Below are positions 25,343 through 32,865 of a DNA stretch of 64,000 bases, one piece after another. Position 1 is the stretch's first letter. Each line of letters opens with the position of its first letter. Location: assembly GCF_001411495.1 (NCBI RefSeq), contig NZ_CP012982.1, positions 3,286,001 to 3,350,000 of the forward strand, read 5' to 3'. The DNA comes from Burkholderia cepacia ATCC 25416 (GTDB lineage: Bacteria > Pseudomonadota > Gammaproteobacteria > Burkholderiales > Burkholderiaceae). The position numbers were made by a program, and so were the translations under genes. The notes under the pieces were generated by a model. It worked only from the letters and a program-made list of their open reading frames with translations. It did not search any database and had not been told where the DNA came from.

Positions 25343-27451
25343 ATGACCGCCAGTGGAACCCCGACGCGTGACGCCCGAGGGCCCACGCGCCTCCAGATCA
25401 TGTTACGCCAGCCGCTCGCGGCCGGCGTCGTTGCGCTGTGCGCCGGCGCGGCGCTGTCGCTCGGCGTCGCGCTGCTCGTGCGCGAGCAGTGGCAAGGCGC
25501 CGTCCATACGCGTTTCGAACGCCGCACGTCGCACGTGACGGCCATGCTCCGCCACGAGCTGCAGTCCGGCGTTGCCGTGCTCGCAGGCGCGCGCGGCGCG
25601 TTCAGCCTCGTCCCGGACATGACGCCCGAGCAGTGGCGCCGGTACGTGGACACGCTCGACCTCGACAGCGGCCGCTCGCCGGTTCGCCAGATCGGCTATG
25701 CGCCGCTGCCGCCCGCGACCCGCACCGCACTCGCCGGCACGAACCCGATGCCGGCCGGCACGCTCGCGACCGCGGTGCTCAGCGCGCCGGCGTCGAATTC
25801 GCCCGTCGTGCGCTTCGGCGCCTCCGACGCGGCGCCGCTCGCGCGCGCGCTGCAGACCGGCGACATCGCGCTCGGCGTCCACCCGGCCGACGACGACACA
25901 TCCCGCGACGCCCGCACCTTCACGCTGTTCGTGCCGGTCGCCGCGTCGCCGCATGCGGCCGCCCCGCCGTCCGGCACGCGCGAAGCCTCCGCCGACGGGG
26001 TGCTGTTCGCGGCGTTGAGCCCGCGTCGCCTGATCGAGCGCGCGCTCGACGCGGAACGCGGAATCGACGTGTCGATGACCGCCGGCGGCGACCGGCGTGC
26101 GATCGTCAGCGTCGAAACGACGACCGACGAGGCGTCGGCATCGCCCGACCTGATGCGGCGCACCGACGAGCTGAACTTCGGCGGCACCGTGCTGGCGCTC
26201 GCCTATTCCGCGGACGGCCGCCCGAGCGCAACCGGCGCGCAACGCGCGGCCGGCACCGTGCTCGCCGCCGGGCTGATCGCGTCGATCGCGTTCGCGATGC
26301 TCGTCCACGCACTGCTGCGCCGCACCGGTGCCGCCGATTCCGGTGCGAGCAGCCGCGGCATCCTCAACGAGGCGCGGATGATGGGCATCATCCGTTCGTC
26401 GATGGAAGCGATCATCACGATCGACGAGAAGCAGACGGTCGTGATCTTCAATCCGATGGCCGAGCAGGTGTTCGGTGTGTCCGCGATGGAAGCGATCGGC
26501 GCGCCGCTGTCGCGCTTCATCCCCGAACGGTTCCGCGCCGCGCACGCGAAGCACGTCGACCAGTTCGGCGTGACGGGCGTGTCCGAACGTCAGATGGGCC
26601 GCCAGCGGGTGCTGTTCGGGCTGCGCGCCAACGGCGAGGAGTTCCCGATCGAGGCATCGATCTCGCAGATCCGCGACGCGTCGGGCAAGCTCTACACGGT
26701 CATGCTGCGCGACATCACCGAGCGGCTGCGCGCGGAGAATGCGCTGAAGCTGTCGCGCGAGGAGTTGCGCGAACTGTCGGCGAACCTGCAGAACGTGCGC
26801 GAAGAGGAAAAGACCCGCATCGCGCGCGAACTGCATGACGACCTCGGCCAGCAGCTCACCGCGCTGAAGATGGATCTGTCGGTGGTCGAGCAGCAACTGC
26901 GCATGCCCGGCCGCGCGCTGCCCGACGCGGGCGTGCTGTCGCACCTGCAGGGCATGCGGCGGCTGATCGATGCGACGGTCGCATCGGTGCGGCGCATCGC
27001 GGCCGACCTGCGGCCCGTGATGCTCGACGATCTCGGCCTCGTGCCGGCGATCGAATGGCTCGCGAACGATTTCACGAACCGCTACGGGATCGACGTCGAG
27101 CGGCACATCGAAACGGGCGGCCTCACGTTCACCAGCGCGGGCGCGACCACGTTGTTCCGGATCGTCCAGGAAGCGCTGACGAACGTCGCGCGCCATGCGG
27201 ATGCGACGCGCGTCGCGCTGCGGCTCGACGTGGAGGAAGGCTTCTGCGTGTTGCGCGTCGCGGACAACGGCCGCGGCTCGGCACCCGGCGGCCCGGCCCA
27301 CGAAGACAAATCGTTCGGCCTGATCGGCATTCGCGAACGCGCCCACATGCTGGGCGGCACCGTGACGATCGACACCGCGCTCGCGCGCGGTTTCTCGATC
27401 ACCGTCGCACTCCCGCTCAGCACCGTACAACAGGAAACGCTCATCACATGA
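25343..27451 (+). CDS. CHASE/PAS sensor histidine kinase (HisKA_3 type)
   Basis: A 702-residue membrane kinase. One N-terminal transmembrane helix lies at about residues 20-45. A periplasmic CHASE domain follows (VLAGARGAFSLVPDMTPEQW), then a second helix near 310-330, a PAS domain with PAC (about 355-475; VIFNPMAEQVFGVSAMEAIG), and a HisKA_3 dimerisation domain with phospho-acceptor His498 in ARELHDDLGQQ. The HATPase follows (VRRIAADLRPVMLDDLGLVP, DNGRGSAP, GLIGIRERAHMLGG). The stop overlaps the ATG of the NarL-type regulator, so the two are coupled. The start is uncertain: 25343 is used, 25256 and 25400 are alternatives. The signal sensed is unknown. Confidence 0.9.
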   Translation: MTASGTPTRDARGPTRLQIMLRQPLAAGVVALCAGAALSLGVALLVREQWQGAVHTRFERRTSHVTAMLRHELQSGVAVLAGARGAFSLVPDMTPEQWRRYVDTLDLDSGRSPVRQIGYAPLPPATRTALAGTNPMPAGTLATAVLSAPASNSPVVRFGASDAAPLARALQTGDIALGVHPADDDTSRDARTFTLFVPVAASPHAAAPPSGTREASADGVLFAALSPRRLIERALDAERGIDVSMTAGGDRRAIVSVETTTDEASASPDLMRRTDELNFGGTVLALAYSADGRPSATGAQRAAGTVLAAGLIASIAFAMLVHALLRRTGAADSGASSRGILNEARMMGIIRSSMEAIITIDEKQTVVIFNPMAEQVFGVSAMEAIGAPLSRFIPERFRAAHAKHVDQFGVTGVSERQMGRQRVLFGLRANGEEFPIEASISQIRDASGKLYTVMLRDITERLRAENALKLSREELRELSANLQNVREEEKTRIARELHDDLGQQLTALKMDLSVVEQQLRMPGRALPDAGVLSHLQGMRRLIDATVASVRRIAADLRPVMLDDLGLVPAIEWLANDFTNRYGIDVERHIETGGLTFTSAGATTLFRIVQEALTNVARHADATRVALRLDVEEGFCVLRVADNGRGSAPGGPAHEDKSFGLIGIRERAHMLGGTVTIDTALARGFSITVALPLSTVQQETLIT

Positions 27452-28095
27452 TCAAGGTGCTCATCGCCGACGACCATACGCTCGTACGCGACGGTCTGCG
27501 GCATATCCTCCAGAACGCCACCGGGTTCGAAGTGGCGGGCGAAGCCTGCGACGGCCCGTCGACGATCGCGCTCGTGCGCGCCACGCCCGCCCAGGTGCTC
27601 GTGCTCGACCTGTCGATGCCGGGCCGCAACGGCGTCGAACTGATCAAGCAGATCAAGGACGAGAAGCCTGCGCTGCGCGTGCTCGTGCTGACCATGCACG
27701 CGGAGCAGCAGTACGCGGTGCGCGCGTTCCGTGCCGGCGCGTCGGGGTATCTGACGAAGGAAAGCGCGAGCGCCGAGCTGGTCGGCGCGGTCACGAAGGT
27801 GGCGTCGGGCGGCGTCTACGTGAGCCTCGCGATGGCCGAGCAGTTCGCGCAGAGCCTGAACGAGCCGGCCGAGACGTTGCCGCACCAGCGGCTGTCCGAT
27901 CGCGAATTCGACGTGTTCCGGCGGATCGCGGCGGGCCAGACGCTGACCGAGATCGCCAACGCGCTGTGCGTGAGCGCGAAGACGGTCAGCACGTACAAGA
28001 CGCGGATCCTGGAAAAGATGCAGATGCCGCACGAAGCGGCGCTGGTGCGCTACGCGATGCGGCACAAGCTGCTCGACGAAACGGACGACGTCTAG
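27448..28095 (+). CDS. NarL/FixJ-family response regulator
   Basis: A 215-residue regulator. The receiver (1-118) has the acidic pair Asp8/Asp9, phospho-acceptor Asp54 in VLDLSMPG and the conserved Lys in YLTKES. The C-terminal LuxR-type helix-turn-helix (about 148-210) reads LSDREFDVFRRIAAGQTLTE and AKTVSTYKTRILEKM. It overlaps the kinase stop by ATGA and is the evident partner of that HisKA_3 kinase. Its targets are not visible from sequence. It ends convergently with the LprI-like gene. Confidence 0.93.
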   Translation: MIKVLIADDHTLVRDGLRHILQNATGFEVAGEACDGPSTIALVRATPAQVLVLDLSMPGRNGVELIKQIKDEKPALRVLVLTMHAEQQYAVRAFRAGASGYLTKESASAELVGAVTKVASGGVYVSLAMAEQFAQSLNEPAETLPHQRLSDREFDVFRRIAAGQTLTEIANALCVSAKTVSTYKTRILEKMQMPHEAALVRYAMRHKLLDETDDV

Positions 28096-28149
28096 CGACG
28101 TCTGGCAGCGGATGGCGTGCGCCGCCCGGCCGCGGGCGGCTCACCACGC

Positions 28150-28554
28150 CTACTTCGCAGGCACCGGGCACGCGAGATCGCCTTCCTCGCACGACAGATA
28201 GCCCTTCAGCGTTTCGGTGCGCGCTTTCGTCAGATCGTCGAGGCAGGTCGACACGACCATCGGATACGCGCTGCCGCCCTCGGCGTTCGCGCTGGAGAAG
28301 CTGCATTCGGCATCGCGATACGCGATCCACGCACGCTGCGCGTTCACGAGCTTGTCGGCGAGCGGCCGCGCATCGCGCAGGCGCGCGGTGACGGCCTGGT
28401 AGATCCGGTTCAGTTCCCCGTCGGATTTCCTGTACGCGCGATCGGCGCACGCCGTCATCGCCGCCTGGTCCGTCGCGTCGGCACAATTCGCCTGCGCATG
28501 GGCGACGTTCGCCGCCAGCGCCAGTGCGCACAGCAAACCGGTCAAGACACGCAT
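28150..28554 (-). CDS. LprI-like/DUF1311 exported protein
   Basis: A 134-residue secreted protein: signal peptide MRVLTGLLCALALAANVAHA, then a Cys-rich domain with NCADATDQAAMTACADRAYR, ELNRIYQAVTARLRD, and AQRAWIAYRDAECSF. This is the DUF1311 pattern, which includes lysozyme-inhibitor LprI-type proteins. It is probably periplasmic with disulfides. AAGGAG precedes the ATG. A role in protection against lysozyme is possible but unproven for this subgroup. Confidence 0.85.
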   Translation of the reverse strand: MRVLTGLLCALALAANVAHAQANCADATDQAAMTACADRAYRKSDGELNRIYQAVTARLRDARPLADKLVNAQRAWIAYRDAECSFSSANAEGGSAYPMVVSTCLDDLTKARTETLKGYLSCEEGDLACPVPAK

Positions 28555-28902
28555 GGATGCTCCTTGTTGTTCGTTGAAGTCGTGGAACCCGGTGCCGGGC
28601 CTGTCGTGCTGTCGCGCATCGGCCGCCGTGCGGCGGCGATACCGATCGCGATGCTAGCGCACGCGCGCCGGCTTGTCAGCCGGCATCGCAGCGCCCGCGA
28701 CGGCTTGCATATCGGCCCCGCGCACCTACACTGGAAAATCGATACGCCGCTTCAGGCCCGCGCTATCGCATCCATCCCGTCTCCGCTTCCGCGCATTCCT
28801 CAGCGCATTTCGCGTTCGCATCGCCGAGCGGGGTGACGACTCGTCAGTCAGGTTCCTCCACCCGGCCCAACGTGCTATCGCCGTCGCTCCCTGGAGGGAA
28901 TC
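28555..28902. other. Non-coding divergent gap
   Basis: 348 bases between the divergent LprI-like and DUF1326 genes. No gene seen; promoters for both are expected here. Confidence 0.3.
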
Positions 28903-29505
28903 ATGAGCTATCACCTGGAAGGCCGTCTGCTCGAGGTCTGCAACTGTCGCGTACTCTGCCCGTGCTGGATCGGCGAGGACCCGGATTTCGGCGTCTGCGA
29001 CACGATCGTCGCATGGCATGTCGACAAGGGCACCGTCGACGGCGTCGACGTGAGCGGCAACACGATCGCCGCCGTGTGCCGCGTGCCGGGCAACATCCTG
29101 CAAGGCAACTGGACGGCCGCGATCTACGTCAGCGACACGGCATCCGACGTGCAGGAGCAGGCGCTGCTGAAGGTCTACACCGGCCAGGCCGGCGGCCCGA
29201 TCGCCGAACTCGCGAAACTGATCGGCACGGTCGTGTCGATCGAACGCGCCCCCATCGCCTTCAACGTCGAAGGGGCGCGCGGCACACTGTCGATCGGCAC
29301 CGACTATCACGCGGAACTCGAGCCGTATCTCGGCCCGAGCGGCGCGCAGACGACGCTGACCGACACCGTGTTCTCGACGGTACCCGGCGCACCGGTGTTC
29401 GTCGGCAAGGCGCCGGTCTACCGGTCGAAGAACGCGGCGATCGGCATCGACGTCGATCTGAAGAATCACAACGCGCTGCAGAGCACGTTCCTGTTCGACG
29501 CGTGA
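28903..29505 (+). CDS. DUF1326 protein
   Basis: A 200-residue soluble protein with the DUF1326 signature: YHLEGRLLEVCNCRVLCPCW at the N-terminus (a CxCxxxCPC cluster fit for metal binding) and DYHAELEPYLGPSGAQTTLT in the middle. CTGGAGGG precedes the ATG. The stop overlaps a GTG start of the DUF2182 membrane gene, so the two are translationally coupled. The pair recurs in proteobacteria; a metal-handling or redox role is plausible but unproven. Confidence 0.88.
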   Translation: MSYHLEGRLLEVCNCRVLCPCWIGEDPDFGVCDTIVAWHVDKGTVDGVDVSGNTIAAVCRVPGNILQGNWTAAIYVSDTASDVQEQALLKVYTGQAGGPIAELAKLIGTVVSIERAPIAFNVEGARGTLSIGTDYHAELEPYLGPSGAQTTLTDTVFSTVPGAPVFVGKAPVYRSKNAAIGIDVDLKNHNALQSTFLFDA

Positions 29506-30317
29506 AGCGCGATCGCACGCCCACGGCCATGGCTGCTTCGCTGCATCGGCGCCTGTTTCCGCTCGTGCTCGCGAGTCTCGTCGCGTTCGCGTGGCTCACG
29601 CTGTGGGCATGGACGCGCAGCCCGTACGGGCGCTACCTCGACCACGGCGACAGCGCATTGTCCGCACCGTTCAGCGCGCTGTGCCGCGCGCTGCCGGGCG
29701 GCACGCTGTGGTTGCCGGCCGCGTTCGACGCGGCCGGCTGGACGCTGATGATCCTCGCGATGATGCTGCCGACGACGTTGTCGCTGTTCGATGCGTTCGC
29801 CCGCGTCGTCGCGAGCCGCCCCGACCAGACGCGCCTGCTCGCGCTCGTCGGCATCGGCTACGTCGCCACGTGGAGCGGTTTCGGCCTCGTCGCGCACGGC
29901 CTGCACGGGCTGGTGCTGGCAGGTGTCGCGCGCGTGCCGGCGCTCGCGTGGCGCGGCTGGCTGATCGGCGCGGCCGTCTTCGCGCTCGCGGGCGCGTTCC
30001 AGTTCAGCGGACTGAAGACGCACTGTCTCGATCGTTGCCGCACGCCATTCAGTTTCGTGATCAGCCGCTGGCGTGGCCGCACGCCGATGCGTCACGCGTT
30101 TGCGCTCGGCGTCAGCCACGGGCTCTTTTGCGTCGGCTGCTGCTGGGCGCTGATGCTGCTGATGTTCGTCGTCGGCGCCGGCAGTCTCGGCTGGATGCTG
30201 GCGCTCGCCGCGTTGATGGCACTCGAGAAGAATGCGGCCTGGGGCCAGGCACTCACCGCGCCGCTTGGCGCCGCGTTGTTCGGTGCGGCCGTGCTGATCG
30301 TTGCCAGCCACGCGTGA
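29502..30317 (+). CDS. DUF2182 integral membrane protein
   Basis: A 271-residue protein with about six membrane helices. Family features are MILAMMLPTTLSLFDAFARV, KTHCLDRCRTPFSF, and HGLFCVGCCWALMLLMFVVG; the Cys/His/Met residues suggest a predicted metal-binding membrane protein. The GTG at 29502 overlaps the previous stop (GTGA). An ATG at 29529 is the alternative start. It forms a coupled pair with the DUF1326 gene. The downstream DMT transporter starts 9 nt after it, so all three may be one operon. Confidence 0.85.
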   Translation: MKRDRTPTAMAASLHRRLFPLVLASLVAFAWLTLWAWTRSPYGRYLDHGDSALSAPFSALCRALPGGTLWLPAAFDAAGWTLMILAMMLPTTLSLFDAFARVVASRPDQTRLLALVGIGYVATWSGFGLVAHGLHGLVLAGVARVPALAWRGWLIGAAVFALAGAFQFSGLKTHCLDRCRTPFSFVISRWRGRTPMRHAFALGVSHGLFCVGCCWALMLLMFVVGAGSLGWMLALAALMALEKNAAWGQALTAPLGAALFGAAVLIVASHA

Positions 30318-30325
30318 GGCCCGCG

Positions 30326-31219
30326 ATGCGACCGCTTGCCTCCACGTTCGCGCTGCATGTCCGACCGGGCATGCGCGTCGCCGTGCTGACGTCGATCGCG
30401 ATGCTCGCGTTCGCGTCGAATTCGCTGCTGTGCCGGCTCGCGCTGCAGGCCGGACGAATCGACGCGGCCAGCTTCGGCAGCCTGCGTCTCGTATCCGGCG
30501 CGCTGATGCTCGCGATCGTCGCGCGCGCGGGGGCGCGGCGGCCCGCCCCGCCTGCGGACTGGCCCGCCGCGGCGATGCTGTTCGTGTACGTTGCGTGCTT
30601 CTCGTTTGCGTATCTGACCGTCAGCGCGGCCACCGGCGCGCTGATCCTGTTCGGCGCGGTGCAACTGACGATGTTTGCGGCGGGATGGCACGCCGGCGAA
30701 CGGTTTGCCGCGACCGGCTGGGCCGGGTTCGGCGCGGCGCTCGGCGGACTGGTGTATCTCGTGTCGCCCGGGCTCGCCGCGCCGACGCCGCGCGGCGCCG
30801 CGCTGATGACGGCCGCGGGCATCGCATGGGGAATCTATTCGATACGCGGCCGTCGGCCCGTCGATCCGGTCGCGGCGACCGCAGGCAATTTCCTGCGCGC
30901 CGCGCCGCTGGCGCTCGCGCTGAGCGTCGCACTCGCCGCCCGCTTTCACGTCACGCCGGCCGGCGCCGTACTCGCCGTGCTTTCCGGCGCGCTGACCTCG
31001 GGCCTCGGCTACGTGCTCTGGTACGCCGCGCTGCGGCACCTCACGGCGATGCGCGCCGCGGCGGTCCAGCTCTCCGTTCCCCCCATCGCTGCATGCGGCG
31101 CCGTGCTGTTCCTGTCGGAACAGCCGACCTGGCGGCTCGCGCTCGCATCGGCCGCGATCCTCGGCGGTGTCGCGGCCGTGCTCGCGACCCGGGCGCGCCA
31201 GGCGGGCAGCCGCCGCTGA
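30326..31219 (+). CDS. EamA/DMT-family transporter
   Basis: A 297-residue inner-membrane protein with about ten hydrophobic helices in two EamA repeats (about 25-140 and 160-290). The first has FASNSLLCRLALQAG and the second SGALTSGLGYVLWYAALRHL. The family exports metabolites or amino acids; the substrate is not predictable. The ATG at 30326 lies 9 nt after the DUF2182 stop, with no clear binding site of its own, so translation may be coupled. A hairpin follows at 31279. Confidence 0.88.
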   Translation: MRPLASTFALHVRPGMRVAVLTSIAMLAFASNSLLCRLALQAGRIDAASFGSLRLVSGALMLAIVARAGARRPAPPADWPAAAMLFVYVACFSFAYLTVSAATGALILFGAVQLTMFAAGWHAGERFAATGWAGFGAALGGLVYLVSPGLAAPTPRGAALMTAAGIAWGIYSIRGRRPVDPVAATAGNFLRAAPLALALSVALAARFHVTPAGAVLAVLSGALTSGLGYVLWYAALRHLTAMRAAAVQLSVPPIAACGAVLFLSEQPTWRLALASAAILGGVAAVLATRARQAGSRR

Positions 31220-31278
31220 TGCGCATCGGGCGCAACGCGCTCGCGCCCGCCCCGACGAATCAGGCAGCCAAAATGCAA

Positions 31279-31307
31279 AACCCGCACACGGACACCGTGC
31301 GCGGGTT
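31279..31307. terminator. Bidirectional hairpin terminator
   Basis: 13-bp arms (AACCCGCACACGG / CCGTGCGCGGGTT, one mismatch) with a 3-nt loop lie between convergent genes. On the minus strand it is followed by a T-rich tract (TTTTGCATTTT), fitting rho-independent termination of the DUF4148 gene. Confidence 0.7.
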
Positions 31308-31354
31308 TCGGAAGAGACGGCAAGCGCCGGGCGCCCTTGCGGGCGCTGCCAGGC

Positions 31355-31681
31355 TTAGTGGCCGAAGTACACCGACGAACGGTCGGCGGCGGTCGGCACG
31401 AGCACGCGCTGACCCGACTGCGACGTCCCGACAGGGTTCGAGCCGTAGCCCGTTGCATCGGCTTGCGCGCCGGTGTTCTGTGCGGCGGCGATCTTTGCCT
31501 GCGCGGCCTGGATGTTTTCCGGGTAATTGATCCAGTCGTTCGGGTTGTAACCGGCCTTTTCGAGCTGGACCAGCTCGGCGCGCACTTGCGCGCGCGTCAG
31601 CGGCTGCTGGCTCTGGGCGAACGAAACGACCGGTGCGGCCACCAGGGCGGCCAGTGCAACTGCCTTGATCAGCGATTTCAT
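31355..31681 (-). CDS. DUF4148 exported protein
   Basis: A 108-residue secreted protein. Signal peptide MKSLIKAVALAALVAAPVVS-FA, then the DUF4148 core: LTRAQVRAELVQLEKAGYNP, followed by NYPENIQAAQAKIAA. The family is expanded in Burkholderia and of unknown function. TGGAGG precedes the ATG. It is a single-gene unit with a hairpin terminator downstream. Confidence 0.9.
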   Translation of the reverse strand: MKSLIKAVALAALVAAPVVSFAQSQQPLTRAQVRAELVQLEKAGYNPNDWINYPENIQAAQAKIAAAQNTGAQADATGYGSNPVGTSQSGQRVLVPTAADRSSVYFGH

Positions 31682-31904
31682 GATGCGTTACCTCCAGGAT
31701 TGTTTTGTCAGGCGCTTCGGACTCGGGGTCGTTGCGCATGAGTAGAAGTCTAGGAGGCGGCCCTATCAGGGTAAATACTTAAATCACGAATTCACTGTTG
31801 ACGGAAAACATACAATCGTCGCGGAATTCACTGAATCGTCAGACGATTATCGGCGTTCGCGCACCGAATGCCGCGATACGGTACCCGGCGTGCCCCGCCG
31901 GGCA

Positions 31905-32786
31905 TCAGCGCCCCGACGACGCCATCAGCCGGTCGAACAGCAGCGCCTTGAGGCGAATCAGGTCGTCGGCGCCGGTCTCGCCGAACGCCGCGTGATGCAG
32001 CGTCAGCGCGGGCGCCGCCGGGTCGGCATGGACGGCCCGCACCGTGCCGTCGAGCGCCAGCAGTTCGACCCGGCCGCCCGTTGCGTACGGCAGCAGCACG
32101 CGCAAGGGCTCGCCGATGGCGGCAATCGGCCGGTCGACGGCAATCGATAGCCCGCTCACGCTGATGTCGTGCACCATCCCGATGCCTTCCGCGCCCTCCG
32201 CTCCGCCTGCGCAGCAGGCGGCGATCCGCACCGGCACGCGCGGCTCCGCGCGTGTGCGCAGGCGGTCGACGAAACCCGGCGGCGACAGGACCAGAAACCG
32301 CGCGCCGCCGGCCTCGTGCACCGATTCCACCGTCGCACCGAAACGCGACACCGCGGCGCGGCCGATGGCCACCGCCTCGATGTCGTCGCCACTCGCGAAG
32401 TCGAACGCGGCCGCCGGCTGCGGCTCGACGAACAGCGCACCCGAGGCGGCAATGCCGATCAGCCGGTAGCGCTGCAACCCGCGAGTCGTGCCGACCCGGC
32501 GGCGGATGCCGATCGCGGCGCCCGCCGACAACCCCATTCGCGTGGCATGCGGCACCGCGTCGGGCACGCGCGGCGCGGTTTCGGTTTCGGCTACGGCTTC
32601 GGTGTCGTCGCGCCGGCGTACCGGCCGGAAATGGTCGAACAGGAATGCATGCTGCGCGGCATCGCGCAGCGTCGTGCCCGCCGGCAGCAGCGCGGCGCCG
32701 TCGGCATCGTAGAGATCGAAGGCGAGCGGAACACCGGCGGCGAGATCGTCGCGCGCGAGCGCGACGTAGTCGGAAGATAGCCTCAT
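31905..32786 (-). CDS. PilZ-domain (YcgR-like) protein
   Basis: A 293-residue predicted c-di-GMP effector. The C-terminal PilZ domain shows the binding motifs RTRAEPRVPVR (RxxxR type) and DISVSGLSI (D/N-x-S-x-x-G). The region before it resembles the N-terminal domain of YcgR-type flagellar brakes (GDDIEAVAIGRAAVSRFGAT, LVLSPPGFVDRLRTR). The first 100 residues add a further module (VPLAFDLYDADGAALLPAGT). The start at 32786 (MRLSSDYVAL) is chosen over 32828; neither has a clear binding site. It probably tunes motility or surface behaviour. Confidence 0.8.
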   Translation of the reverse strand: MRLSSDYVALARDDLAAGVPLAFDLYDADGAALLPAGTTLRDAAQHAFLFDHFRPVRRRDDTEAVAETETAPRVPDAVPHATRMGLSAGAAIGIRRRVGTTRGLQRYRLIGIAASGALFVEPQPAAAFDFASGDDIEAVAIGRAAVSRFGATVESVHEAGGARFLVLSPPGFVDRLRTRAEPRVPVRIAACCAGGAEGAEGIGMVHDISVSGLSIAVDRPIAAIGEPLRVLLPYATGGRVELLALDGTVRAVHADPAAPALTLHHAAFGETGADDLIRLKALLFDRLMASSGR

Positions 32787-32865
32787 CGGAGAGGCGCGGA
32801 GCGACCGCGCGAGCTGTCGTGACACCATGATTACGGCAGCCGCGCGCGAAATCTGAACGGCTCCG

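Noticed and set aside
25403..27430. Long open frame antisense to the CHASE/PAS kinase
   Set aside because: Composition is extreme (Arg, Gln, His repeats) and no family is seen; the plus-strand kinase is unambiguous.
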